Position numbers and translations under genes: made by a program. Shown here in pieces: positions 37,490-45,221 of a DNA stretch of 64,000 nucleotides. Origin of the DNA: Hahella sp. HNIBRBA332. GTDB lineage: Bacteria > Pseudomonadota > Gammaproteobacteria > Pseudomonadales > Oleiphilaceae. The notes below the pieces were generated by a model that saw nothing but the letters and a program-made list of their open reading frames with translations, did no database searches and was not told the DNA's origin. Each line of letters opens with the position of its first letter. Within the stretch, counting starts at the first letter, position 1. The stretch is taken from the NCBI RefSeq assembly GCF_030719035.1, contig NZ_CP132203.1, forward strand, positions 2,976,001-3,040,000, given 5' to 3'.

Positions 37490-38530
37490 CTATTGACGCA
37501 GGCTTTGCGCCAGCTCGCGGGCCCGCGCCAGCCTCACCGGATCCACCGCCTCTAGAGGACGTCGCCGCATACTGTTGCGACGGCGCAGCGAATCCCCGGG
37601 AAATAATAGATCATCAGGCAGAGCCTCCAATTTATCGGCGACCTTGAGTAAGCGCTCGGGATTGTTGCACGCCATCAACAAATCACAACCCGCCTGCAAC
37701 GCTCTGACAACGCTTACGCTCTCATCTTCGTCCGCATCCAGATCCGCCCCCTGCATGCCCATATCGTCACTGATAATCGCGCCCCGATATTGCAACCGCT
37801 CACGCAAAACCTGCGTGAGCCAGAAAGCAGATTGACTGGCGGGAGCTGGGTCGCAAGCAGGGTAAATAACATGAGCGGGCATTATCGCCTCTACGCCGGC
37901 CTCAATCATTTCGATGAAAGGCCGCATATCCGCGCCCAGTAATTCTTCATACGTGCGCAAATCGCGGGCGCTTTCCACATGCGTGTCTTCCGCCACAAAA
38001 CCATGCCCCGGGAAGTGCTTGCCTACGCCTGCGCAGCCTGCCTCACCCATACCACGCCAGAAAGCTCGCGCCAACGTCGCCGCCATTGCCGGCGTATCAC
38101 CGAAAGCGCGGTCGGCGATCACTTTGTTTTTGCCATAGTCCACATCCAGCACGGGCGCGAAGCTGAAATCCAAGTCAAACTCTCTCAGCTCCACAGCGGT
38201 GAGCCAGCCCAACTCTGTGGCTATTGCTTGGGCGGCAGCTGGATCCTCTTGAAAGCTCGCGCGCAGTCTTCCCGGGGCCGGCAACAAAGTGCGTCCTTCC
38301 CGGAAACGTTGCACCCGACCGCCTTCCTGGTCCACACATAAAAGCAGTTCCGGACGTATCGCGCGGATTTGTCTGACTAGCGCGTCCAGTTGCTGAGGAT
38401 CGGTGTAATTACGTGCGAAGAATATGACGCCGCCCACGATAGGCCGGCTCAGTAATTCCTTTTCCTCCGCGCTAACGTCCAGCCCCTTGAGATCGATAAT
38501 CAAAGGACCCAATTTCGCTGTCTTGCTCAT
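37490..38530 (-). CDS. nagZ: Beta-N-acetylhexosaminidase (cell-wall recycling)
   Basis: NagZ removes GlcNAc from anhydromuropeptides in the cytosol, and its products can induce AmpC beta-lactamase. The 346-residue GH3 protein has the family signature KHFPGHGFVAEDTHVE (about residues 168-183) and the nucleophile Asp in ISDDMGMQGA (about 249). The N-terminal part reads VGGVIFFARNYTDP and LLCVDQEGGRVQRF. There is no signal peptide. It lies between an L,D-transpeptidase gene and the mechanosensitive channel gene. Confidence 0.95.
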   Translation of the reverse strand: MSKTAKLGPLIIDLKGLDVSAEEKELLSRPIVGGVIFFARNYTDPQQLDALVRQIRAIRPELLLCVDQEGGRVQRFREGRTLLPAPGRLRASFQEDPAAAQAIATELGWLTAVELREFDLDFSFAPVLDVDYGKNKVIADRAFGDTPAMAATLARAFWRGMGEAGCAGVGKHFPGHGFVAEDTHVESARDLRTYEELLGADMRPFIEMIEAGVEAIMPAHVIYPACDPAPASQSAFWLTQVLRERLQYRGAIISDDMGMQGADLDADEDESVSVVRALQAGCDLLMACNNPERLLKVADKLEALPDDLLFPGDSLRRRNSMRRRPLEAVDPVRLARARELAQSLRQ

Positions 38531-38574
38531 ATGAAATCGCGTATCTGGCTGATTGGATTTAGGCCGCGCGCAAT

Positions 38575-39057
38575 TTAGCCGTTGATGAGAACGGGAGTTC
38601 CAGGGCCGACGCGGTCAAAAAGCCGGATAATATCTTGATTTCGCATCCGAATACAGCCATGCGACAGCGGCTCGCCCATCGGCTCGGAGTCAGGCGTTCC
38701 ATGCAGATAAATGTAGCGACGCATCGTATCCACATCGCCGCCGCGGTTGAAGCCTTTTTGGGTCCCGCTCAACCACAGAATGCGAGTGAGAATCCAGTCA
38801 CGATCGGGGTAGGCTTCGGCAAGCGCCTGAGAATAGATTTCACCGGTCCAGCGGCGGCCACGAAATACGGCATTTAGCGGCGCCTGCGCGCCAATCTTGG
38901 CGCGAATGATATGTTCGCCCCGTGGCGTTTGTCCGCTGCCGTTACGTTCGCCAACGCCCGCTCTGGCAGTAGAAACGGAGAAAGTCTCCTCCGCATTACC
39001 TGAAACCAGTAGGGTTAATGTTTGCAATGGTACAGAGATGACAATAGAAAGCGACAT
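38575..39057 (-). CDS. L,D-transpeptidase (YkuD domain), no signal peptide
   Basis: The 160-residue protein is almost only the catalytic YkuD domain, with HGTPDSEPMGEPLSHGCIRM (about residues 119-138) holding the His, Ser-His-Gly-Cys and Arg of the active site. The N-terminus MSLSIVISVPLQTLTLLV reads as the first beta strand rather than a clear export signal, so location is uncertain. L,D-transpeptidases normally act in the periplasm on peptidoglycan tetrapeptides. It is 44 bases upstream of nagZ, a wall-recycling gene. A missed upstream start with a signal is possible, but none is evident. Confidence 0.85.
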   Translation of the reverse strand: MSLSIVISVPLQTLTLLVSGNAEETFSVSTARAGVGERNGSGQTPRGEHIIRAKIGAQAPLNAVFRGRRWTGEIYSQALAEAYPDRDWILTRILWLSGTQKGFNRGGDVDTMRRYIYLHGTPDSEPMGEPLSHGCIRMRNQDIIRLFDRVGPGTPVLING

Positions 39058-39128
39058 GAGGCTCCAGGCGTTAATTGGCGACCGCCCAAGGATATTACAT
39101 CCACGCCGGGTTTACAGCCGCCCCTGAC

Positions 39129-39800
39129 CTACCCTGCGCTGGCGGCTTCCGTAGAGGTGTGGCGCGATTCGTCCGAAGGCGCATTGATGCCTGCAGCCAG
39201 AAATGGCACCAGCTGATTGACGATGCCGATCACAGGGGTCTTTACACCCAATTCTTTCTCAAGGATGCTGCCCAACGCTTCGGAGGAAGACATAGTGAAC
39301 GCCGTGGCGCCCAGCATAAACTGGATACGCCAGAAACGCTCCACCGCATTCAGTTCTGGCGTGGCGTCTTTCAGCAGGCGCATGAACAAGCGGAACTCAG
39401 TAGAGTACTGTTGCTCCAGATACTTGCGCAAATGCCCCTGGGATTGCGTGTAAGCCAGCCCCAGCAGACGCATGAAAATTGACAGACTCTTGCTGTTCCT
39501 GGCTGGAATATCGATCACTGAAGAAGTAACGATCTGCAACAGCTCCTCCAATTCGACTTTGCGACTTTCCGCAACGACGCCCTGAAGTCTATCTCGCAAT
39601 ATGCGGGTGAATGGATTAATGAAGCGGGCGAACACGGCTTGAATCAACGCGTTCTTGGAACCGAAATGGTAGTTTACCGCAGCCAGATTGACTTTGGCTT
39701 TGCTGGTTATCTGCCGCAGTGATGTTTCCGAGAACCCTCGTTCCGCGAATAACTGCTCTGCAGCATCTAAAATCCGATCTACTGTATCTGACTGAGACAT
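39129..39800 (-). CDS. psrA: TetR-family fatty-acid-responsive regulator PsrA
   Basis: In pseudomonads PsrA represses beta-oxidation genes and itself, responds to long-chain fatty acids and activates rpoS. The N-terminal TetR helix-turn-helix includes ILDAAEQLFAERGFSETSLRQI and VNYHFGSKNALIQAVFARF (about residues 9-55). The C-terminal ligand domain matches the TetR_C_36-like type. I start at ATG 39800 (224 residues), because an earlier GTG-like start would run into the operators just upstream. Two GAAAC/CAAAC-N4-GTTTG sites lie 25-51 bases before the start. The neighbourhood with nagZ agrees with Pseudomonas. Confidence 0.87.
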   Translation of the reverse strand: MSQSDTVDRILDAAEQLFAERGFSETSLRQITSKAKVNLAAVNYHFGSKNALIQAVFARFINPFTRILRDRLQGVVAESRKVELEELLQIVTSSVIDIPARNSKSLSIFMRLLGLAYTQSQGHLRKYLEQQYSTEFRLFMRLLKDATPELNAVERFWRIQFMLGATAFTMSSSEALGSILEKELGVKTPVIGIVNQLVPFLAAGINAPSDESRHTSTEAASAG

Positions 39801-39824
39801 CTTTATTCTTCTGGCGCACCGCTC

Positions 39825-39838
39825 CAAACAAGTGTTTG
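39825..39838. promoter_or_regulatory. Predicted PsrA operator 1
   Basis: CAAACAAGTGTTTG fits the Pseudomonas PsrA consensus (G/C)AAAC-N2-4-GTTT(G/C) exactly. It lies 25 bases upstream of the psrA start. Confidence 0.8.
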
Positions 39839-39851
39839 AAACATACGTTTG
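39838..39851. promoter_or_regulatory. Predicted PsrA operator 2
   Basis: GAAACATACGTTTG also fits the consensus and shares one G with operator 1. The centres are 13 bases apart, so two dimers could bind side by side and shut the psrA promoter. Confidence 0.8.
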
Positions 39852-40038
39852 ATAGGCTGGAATGTCAAGTCTGACAACGTTTTATATTGTGCAATTATTG
39901 CACACGCCTTCTTAACGAACCAGATCAGCGGAAATGCCGATCAAGTTTCCGCTGAATGCAGATAAATTAACAGTCGGAAGTTCCCTTATGCGCCGGCGGG
40001 CGCGACTTGCAGCGTCATGCCCACCGACTTCAGGGAAC

Positions 40039-41250
40039 TCAGTCCATGCTGTTGGCGCCGATGCGATGAATCGCCAAGTCCGCCCCCTGGTACTCCTCTT
40101 CTTCTGATAAACGTAGTCCAGACAGCTTTTTTACCACGCCGTAGACTACAAATCCGCCTGACAACGCCAACGCCGCGCCGGTGAGCGAACCGATCAGTTG
40201 CGACAGGAATGTGACGCCTCCAAGGCCGCCGAATGACTGCAACCCGAAAACGCCCGCCGCCACGCCGCCCCACAAACCACAGACGCCATGTAAAGGCCAA
40301 ACGCCCAATACATCATCCAGTTTCCGCAGGCGTTTTTGCATGTACTCAAACAGGAATACAAATAACGCTCCCGCCACTGCACCGGTAATAAGCGCGCCAA
40401 TCGGATGCATAATATCGGAACCGGCGCATACCGCCACCAGCCCGGCTAGAGGGCCGTTGTGAATGAATCCGGGGTCTTTGCGCCCTACCAGCATCGACGT
40501 CACAATGCCGCCCACCATCGCCATCAAACTATTGAGCGCAACCAGCCCGCTTACACCGCCCAACGTCTGCGCGGACATCACGTTAAAGCCAAACCACCCC
40601 ACCGTCAGTATCCAGGCGCCCAGCGCAAGAAAAGGAATGTTGGATGGCGCAAAGGCGACCAATTGCCCATTGCGATAACGACCGTTTCTCACCCCCAGCA
40701 AGTACACCGCGGCGAAGGCGATCCAGCCGCCCACAGCATGCACGACGACAGACCCCGCAAAATCATGAAAAGTGGCGCCAAAGCGCTCTTGCAAGAACTC
40801 TTGAAAACCAAAGGCGCTATTCCAGGCCATGCCCTCAAATAAGGGATACACTACGCCCACACAGATTGAAGCGGCGATCAGCATAGGGTAAAACTTGGCG
40901 CGTTCCGCGACGCCTCCGGAAATAATGGCGGGAATCGCCGCCGCAAAAGTGAGCAAAAAGAAGAACTTCACCAGCTCATAACCGCTGTTTACGCTCAATT
41001 CGGTGGCGCTGGAAAAGAAGTTGACCCCATAAGCGATCTGATAGCCGACGAAGAAATACGCCAACGTGGAAGCGCCGAAATCAGTCATGATTTTCACCAG
41101 GGCGTTTACCTGGTTTTTATGGCGCACAGTTCCCACTTCGAGAAAGGCAAAGCCGGCGTGCATCGCCAGCACCATAATGGCTCCCAATAGGATAAACAGG
41201 GTGTCGGCGCCTTGCAGCAAGGTCTCCACCGCATTATTAGTATCGTTCAT
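40039..41250 (-). CDS. amtB: Ammonium transporter
   Basis: This Amt/MEP/Rh-family channel moves ammonium across the inner membrane. The frame is open to 41301, but ATG 41250 has AGGAGATGGA directly upstream and gives a 403-residue protein with about eleven helices. Channel features include FAFLEVGTVRHKNQ, the first pore histidine in HDFAGSVVVHAVGGW and the second in LHGVCGLWGG. The N-terminus is not an obvious cleaved signal. No glnK lies beside it, unlike the usual glnK-amtB pair, so PII control must come from elsewhere. A possible NtrC site is upstream. Confidence 0.93.
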   Translation of the reverse strand: MNDTNNAVETLLQGADTLFILLGAIMVLAMHAGFAFLEVGTVRHKNQVNALVKIMTDFGASTLAYFFVGYQIAYGVNFFSSATELSVNSGYELVKFFFLLTFAAAIPAIISGGVAERAKFYPMLIAASICVGVVYPLFEGMAWNSAFGFQEFLQERFGATFHDFAGSVVVHAVGGWIAFAAVYLLGVRNGRYRNGQLVAFAPSNIPFLALGAWILTVGWFGFNVMSAQTLGGVSGLVALNSLMAMVGGIVTSMLVGRKDPGFIHNGPLAGLVAVCAGSDIMHPIGALITGAVAGALFVFLFEYMQKRLRKLDDVLGVWPLHGVCGLWGGVAAGVFGLQSFGGLGGVTFLSQLIGSLTGAALALSGGFVVYGVVKKLSGLRLSEEEEYQGADLAIHRIGANSMD

Positions 41251-41295
41251 TCCATCTCCTGTTACGCTCTTGCATGGTGCGCAATTCAGCATGAT

Positions 41296-41310
41296 GCACA
41301 CAAATAGTGC
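41296..41310 (-). promoter_or_regulatory. Possible NtrC binding site
   Basis: On the minus strand GCACTATTTGTGTGC has the GCAC-N7-GTGC spacing and near-consensus bases of NtrC sites. It lies 46-60 bases upstream of amtB, close for an enhancer, and I cannot find a convincing sigma-54 promoter below it. Confidence 0.4.
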
Positions 41311-41708
41311 TTTTGAATTTGTTATTCTCGATCCGTCTTAGAGTTAAGCAGTCCGTTGTATTAGTTTGTTTTTTCGCTGAGTTACGGCCAAAAATCACAC
41401 TTGCCGGCCACCACTCGTCGACTAAATCAGCAAATTCCAGACCAAAAACGCACCAACTTAAGGCCATACCAGTCGCGCAGCGCCCTTTAATGAGACAGAA
41501 GCAAATAGAAATTGAAAAAACGCTCCATAAAAGCGCACGCATGAATACAAGAAAATCCGCAAGGCGCGCGTAACATACGGAGAGCTCGCCCTGCTTCTCC
41601 AGAGAACAAAATCTATGGCGGGAGCGGCGACAAGGGTTGAAAGCCTGATTAGGAGGGATAGGTGAATCGAACGACGGCAGTCACCAATGACCGTAAAAGG
41701 GGCTGCAC
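41311..41708. other. Intergenic region between two minus-strand genes
   Basis: About 400 bases hold overlapping short frames on both strands with no recognisable domain or ribosome binding site. I see no gene, RNA motif or clear terminator for the upstream gene. Confidence 0.45.
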
Positions 41709-42653
41709 TCAGGCTTCAGAAAGCGCTAAATCCGCGAACTCCGTCTTTATTTTGGCGCTGGCTTCCATGTATTTGTTCTTGGCTATTTCAAAAGCCTGCT
41801 GCGCCTCCAGGAGATATTGCAGATAGAGACGAATGGCGGCGACCGTCCGCATAGCTTTGATCAACTGCCCTTGCTGGCTCAGAGTGACCAGACGCCGATA
41901 GCGCCTGTCCAGCAGACTTTTACGATAAGGAGACATCATCAGACATTGATACGCCAAACCGTTGCCGCCTTCCAGCATACGGATATGGGTGATCGCGCGA
42001 AATTCCAGCTCTTTTCTCTGGCGCACCAACTCACTATACCCAGCATTCTTGATGACAAGACGCCGCAGCGGCGGAATAGCCAGGGCGGATAAAGCGACGA
42101 AAAAGCCAAAGGCGATACCAGCGACCCAGGCGTTCAGTCCGCCCTGCCAGCCAATCAGAAACACAGCGAAACTGAGCAGGCACGACAAGAGCCAGAGATC
42201 CCTGCGCCGCCGAGCGCTGATCACATCAATCGTCTGCGGATAGTGTTTGATCGCCAACACTTCGTAGTTCATGACCTCAAGCGCCTCACATTCTCGGAGA
42301 ATCTGAGTAAGTTGATTGCGCTGCGCCACGGTCTCCCGATAGCGGCGCTTACGGTCTTCTTCGCTTTCCGCTGCTTCCGCTTTTTTCTGTTCTGCTTTAG
42401 GGGCTCCCTGGGCAGGCGTCACAGCGCTGTTGCTTTTCGCCTTGGCCAGATCTTTATTGGCGCGCGGATCCGACTTCGGCGCTACCTGCGTTTTAGCGGG
42501 GGTCTTCGCAGTGGGCGGAGGCTCTTTGGCCGCGGGCAACGTATTGCTACGGTGTTCCTCCACCGCACGCCTTACCGGATCCATATCGCCACGGGCCAAT
42601 GAGCGCAGCGTCTTGGGGTCCAGGTCAAACTCATTCGGGTTATGTATCTTCAT
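41709..42653 (-). CDS. Two-helix membrane protein of unknown function
   Basis: I do not recognise a family. From ATG 42653 the product has 314 residues. Residues 1-110 are rich in Ala, Pro, Lys and Glu and look disordered (repeated AKTPAK-like runs). A hydrophobic pair of helices follows (LWLLSCLLSFAVFLIGW and WVAGIAFGFFVALSALAI, about residues 155-200). The C-terminal 110 residues are helical with many Arg/Lys/Gln and could be coiled coil. No good ribosome binding site precedes the ATG. A TTG at 42707 is the alternative. It is divergent from riboflavin synthase. Confidence 0.7.
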   Translation of the reverse strand: MKIHNPNEFDLDPKTLRSLARGDMDPVRRAVEEHRSNTLPAAKEPPPTAKTPAKTQVAPKSDPRANKDLAKAKSNSAVTPAQGAPKAEQKKAEAAESEEDRKRRYRETVAQRNQLTQILRECEALEVMNYEVLAIKHYPQTIDVISARRRRDLWLLSCLLSFAVFLIGWQGGLNAWVAGIAFGFFVALSALAIPPLRRLVIKNAGYSELVRQRKELEFRAITHIRMLEGGNGLAYQCLMMSPYRKSLLDRRYRRLVTLSQQGQLIKAMRTVAAIRLYLQYLLEAQQAFEIAKNKYMEASAKIKTEFADLALSEA

Positions 42654-42989
42654 ATCGAAAACTATAGAGGAATAACGAGGACGGGTCACCAGCGCCCATT
42701 GCGCCAAAACTTCGTCAATTTAAGAGTATTTAGCAATAGACGCGCCAGTCGTCTGAATTCATTAGAAAAACCGACACATTACCGTAATGTCAGTCGGAGT
42801 TCGCCCAGAGCGCAAGCCGAATATTTGGCGTATACGCGCCTCCCTTGCAACAAAACGTATAGCTGGATCTTCTCTCCCGATTCGACCCCTCAGAGAAATA
42901 CGCCTGAAAAGTTAGAAAATACGCCCATGGACGCTTATCATGGCCACCTGCACAAAAAGCATTTACCTCAGCGAAAGGATAAGTCCACC
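42654..42989. other. Divergent region before riboflavin synthase
   Basis: No FMN riboswitch is recognisable here. A small inverted repeat, ACATTA-CCG-TAATGT (about 42776-42790), is the only structure seen. The frame upstream of the riboflavin synthase start is open but unlike the family. Confidence 0.5.
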
Positions 42990-43616
42990 GTGTTTACAGG
43001 AATCGTTCAAGGCAAAGCCACTCTGCGCAAAGCCGTACGCCGCGAAGGTCTTTACACCTACGAATTTGAGTTCCCCACCGACCAATCATCAACTGAGATC
43101 GGCGCCAGCGTCGCCATCAACGGAACCTGTTTGACAGCGGTGCGCATTGACGGGATTTTTATCGCCTTCGATCTTATGACGGAGACATTACGCCTGACCA
43201 ACCTTGGCGACCTCAATGAAGGTGACGAAGCCAATTTCGAGCATGCCGCGCGAATTGGCGATGAAATTGGCGGGCATTTGATGTCTGGGCATATCCATGA
43301 TGTCGCGGTGCTGACCCACATAGAGCGTACGGAGAATAATGTGGCGTTGGACTTTCAGTTACCTCCGGAGCTGCGCAAGTACGTCTTCGACAAAGGCTTT
43401 ATTGGCGTCAACGGGGCCAGCCTGACCGTCGGCTCCGTCAGTAAGGACGGGTTCAGAGTGAACCTGATACCGGAAACACTGCGCGTCACCACCTTCAGCG
43501 CTCTGCAGCCGGGCGACAAGGTCAACATAGAGGTCGACCCGCAGACGCAAACGCTGGTGGACAGCTTAGAGCGACTGCTGCCCCGCTATCTGGAGAACCT
43601 GACCGCCGGGTCCTGA
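42990..43616 (+). CDS. ribC: Riboflavin synthase alpha chain
   Basis: The enzyme converts two 6,7-dimethyl-8-ribityllumazine molecules to riboflavin. The product from GTG 42990 starts MFTGIVQGKA, the invariant N-terminus, with AAAGGAT about 9 bases upstream, and has 208 residues. The in-frame extension to 42642 is discarded. The two lumazine-binding repeats are visible: GTCLTA-like INGTCLTAVRI plus GGHLMSGHIHD in the first half, VNGASLTVGSV with DPQTQTLVDSLERLL in the second. It resembles the E. coli RibC form and stands alone, away from ribD/ribBA/ribH. Confidence 0.93.
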   Translation: MFTGIVQGKATLRKAVRREGLYTYEFEFPTDQSSTEIGASVAINGTCLTAVRIDGIFIAFDLMTETLRLTNLGDLNEGDEANFEHAARIGDEIGGHLMSGHIHDVAVLTHIERTENNVALDFQLPPELRKYVFDKGFIGVNGASLTVGSVSKDGFRVNLIPETLRVTTFSALQPGDKVNIEVDPQTQTLVDSLERLLPRYLENLTAGS

Positions 43617-43733
43617 TCACCGGCATTGGAAGCGCGCCGCAGTGGCGCGTTTCCCGCTTATCTCCGATAATTATTTCCTATGAGTTTTCAATCCGTTCCT
43701 TGTGCTTTCCCTGTAGGTAGTTAGAGACCCAAG

Positions 43734-45185
43734 ATGCTGATTATTCCCGCCGAACAGACCATCAACTGGCGCAAGCCCCCGGTCGCCACCCTGCTGTTGA
43801 TCTTCATTAATTTCGCCATATTCTTTTACCTCAGCGGCAAAGATAACCGGATCTGGCAGGACGCCGCCCATTACTACGATCAGAATCAGATGGTCAAACT
43901 GGAGGCGCCGGAATACGCAGATTACCTGCAACGCCACATCGGCCTGGGTCAGGACAATCGTTTCGAACTGTCAGCGGCGGCGCGCAAAGCCGTCAACGAG
44001 GGGCGCGGCGAAGAACTGATTCCCTACATGCTGACCGATAGAAAGTTTGTTAGCTATCTGATGCAGAATGGACAGGAGTTTATTGAGCCGGACGCGTTTG
44101 AAACCTGGAAGTCCCAGCGCATTTACCTCCAGGAGCGCTACCTGAGCCAGCTCAGTCACTTACAGATGGGGCTCATTCCTGGCCAAATGGAGCTGGCGGA
44201 CCTGTTCTCGTATCAATTCCTTCACGGCGGCTTCGGACATGTTTTCGGCAACATGGTCATGCTTTTTTTACTTGGATTCGCCATTGAGCGCATTCTTGGC
44301 GCCGCACTCTATGTTATGGCTTATCTGTTCTGCGGCGTGGTTTCAGGACTTATTTTCGGCATGGTGGAAGGCGGCAGCCTGACGCCGCTGGTCGGCGCTT
44401 CCGGCGCTGTGTCAGGACTGATGGGCATGTATGTGGCGCATTACAGGCTACAGCAAATCCGTTTTTTCGCCTTTCTTTATGTGTACTTCAACTACTTCCG
44501 CGCACCAGCGTTAATCATGCTGCCGGTATGGGTGGGCAAAGAGCTTTACGAATACTTCACTTATGTTGACTCTAATGTCGCCTACGTCGCTCACGCTGCA
44601 GGATTGGTGGCGGGGGCGGCTATCATCCTACCCCTGGATAGACTGACGCCAAGGACCGCACAGGAAATCACTCATTCCCCGGAAGAACAGGACCAGTCCA
44701 TGCGTGAAGAACTGGCTCGCGCCATGGAAGCCGTTGGACGCGTCGACTTCCAACGTGCGCGGGAACGCTTCAAAGCGCTGAGGGAAAAACACCCTGAACA
44801 CATCGGGATTCAGGAGCAGCTATTCCATTTGTATAAAGTGAAACCGGATACTCAGGAAAGCCTGCAGTTCACCATCGCAGTGCTGGAGCACGCCCTGAAG
44901 ATGCAGGACTTTAATCATGCCTATTTCATCTGGAGCGAGTATCAAAAGTACGCCAAAGAGAACTCTCGTCTGGAAGACAAATACCACTTCCGCATTTTGA
45001 ACACCTGCCTCAACAACAACCTGATTAAAGAAGCTGAGCAGGTATTTGGCGTGGTAGTGAAAAGCATCAGCAATCCAGAGTTAGTGCGAGAGTGCTACCG
45101 CACGTTGATTCAGGCTCTCAAAGCGCGGCAAATGGACGTCAAGGCGCAGAAATATGAGCGTGAACTAAGACAGCTCGAAGGCTAA
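43734..45185 (+). CDS. Rhomboid-family intramembrane serine protease with helical-repeat tail
   Basis: The 483-residue protein has a first helix at residues 17-35, then a long polar insertion of about 120 residues. The six-helix rhomboid core follows (HGGFGHVFGNMVMLFLLGF). The catalytic Ser is in VGASGAVSG near residue 223 and the catalytic His is in YVAHAAGLVAG near 287, so the enzyme looks active. From about residue 320 to the end is a soluble, TPR-like helical tail (RARERFKALREKHPEHIGI). Substrates are unknown. A convergent neighbour also combines membrane helices with TPR-like repeats, which hints at a shared process. Confidence 0.9.
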   Translation: MLIIPAEQTINWRKPPVATLLLIFINFAIFFYLSGKDNRIWQDAAHYYDQNQMVKLEAPEYADYLQRHIGLGQDNRFELSAAARKAVNEGRGEELIPYMLTDRKFVSYLMQNGQEFIEPDAFETWKSQRIYLQERYLSQLSHLQMGLIPGQMELADLFSYQFLHGGFGHVFGNMVMLFLLGFAIERILGAALYVMAYLFCGVVSGLIFGMVEGGSLTPLVGASGAVSGLMGMYVAHYRLQQIRFFAFLYVYFNYFRAPALIMLPVWVGKELYEYFTYVDSNVAYVAHAAGLVAGAAIILPLDRLTPRTAQEITHSPEEQDQSMREELARAMEAVGRVDFQRARERFKALREKHPEHIGIQEQLFHLYKVKPDTQESLQFTIAVLEHALKMQDFNHAYFIWSEYQKYAKENSRLEDKYHFRILNTCLNNNLIKEAEQVFGVVVKSISNPELVRECYRTLIQALKARQMDVKAQKYERELRQLEG

Positions 45186-45204
45186 GAATCTTAAGACCGT
45201 ATAT

Positions 45205-45221
45205 GGGCGCGCAACGCGCCC
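45205..45221. terminator. Short GC-rich hairpin between convergent genes
   Basis: GGGCGCG-CAA-CGCGCCC is a perfect 7-bp stem with a triloop, between the rhomboid gene and the converging zinc-ribbon gene. CTTAAG flanks it on both sides. The U-tract is weak. Confidence 0.6.

Noticed and set aside
41307..41573. 88-codon plus-strand frame upstream of amtB
   Set aside because: Basic, low-complexity product without a ribosome binding site; overlaps a minus-strand frame of equal quality.
42642..42989. N-terminal extension of riboflavin synthase
   Set aside because: The invariant MFTGIV start is at GTG 42990 with a good ribosome binding site; the extension has no similarity to the family.
42654..42989. 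FMN riboswitch before riboflavin synthase
   Set aside because: None of the conserved RFN-element segments could be recognised.
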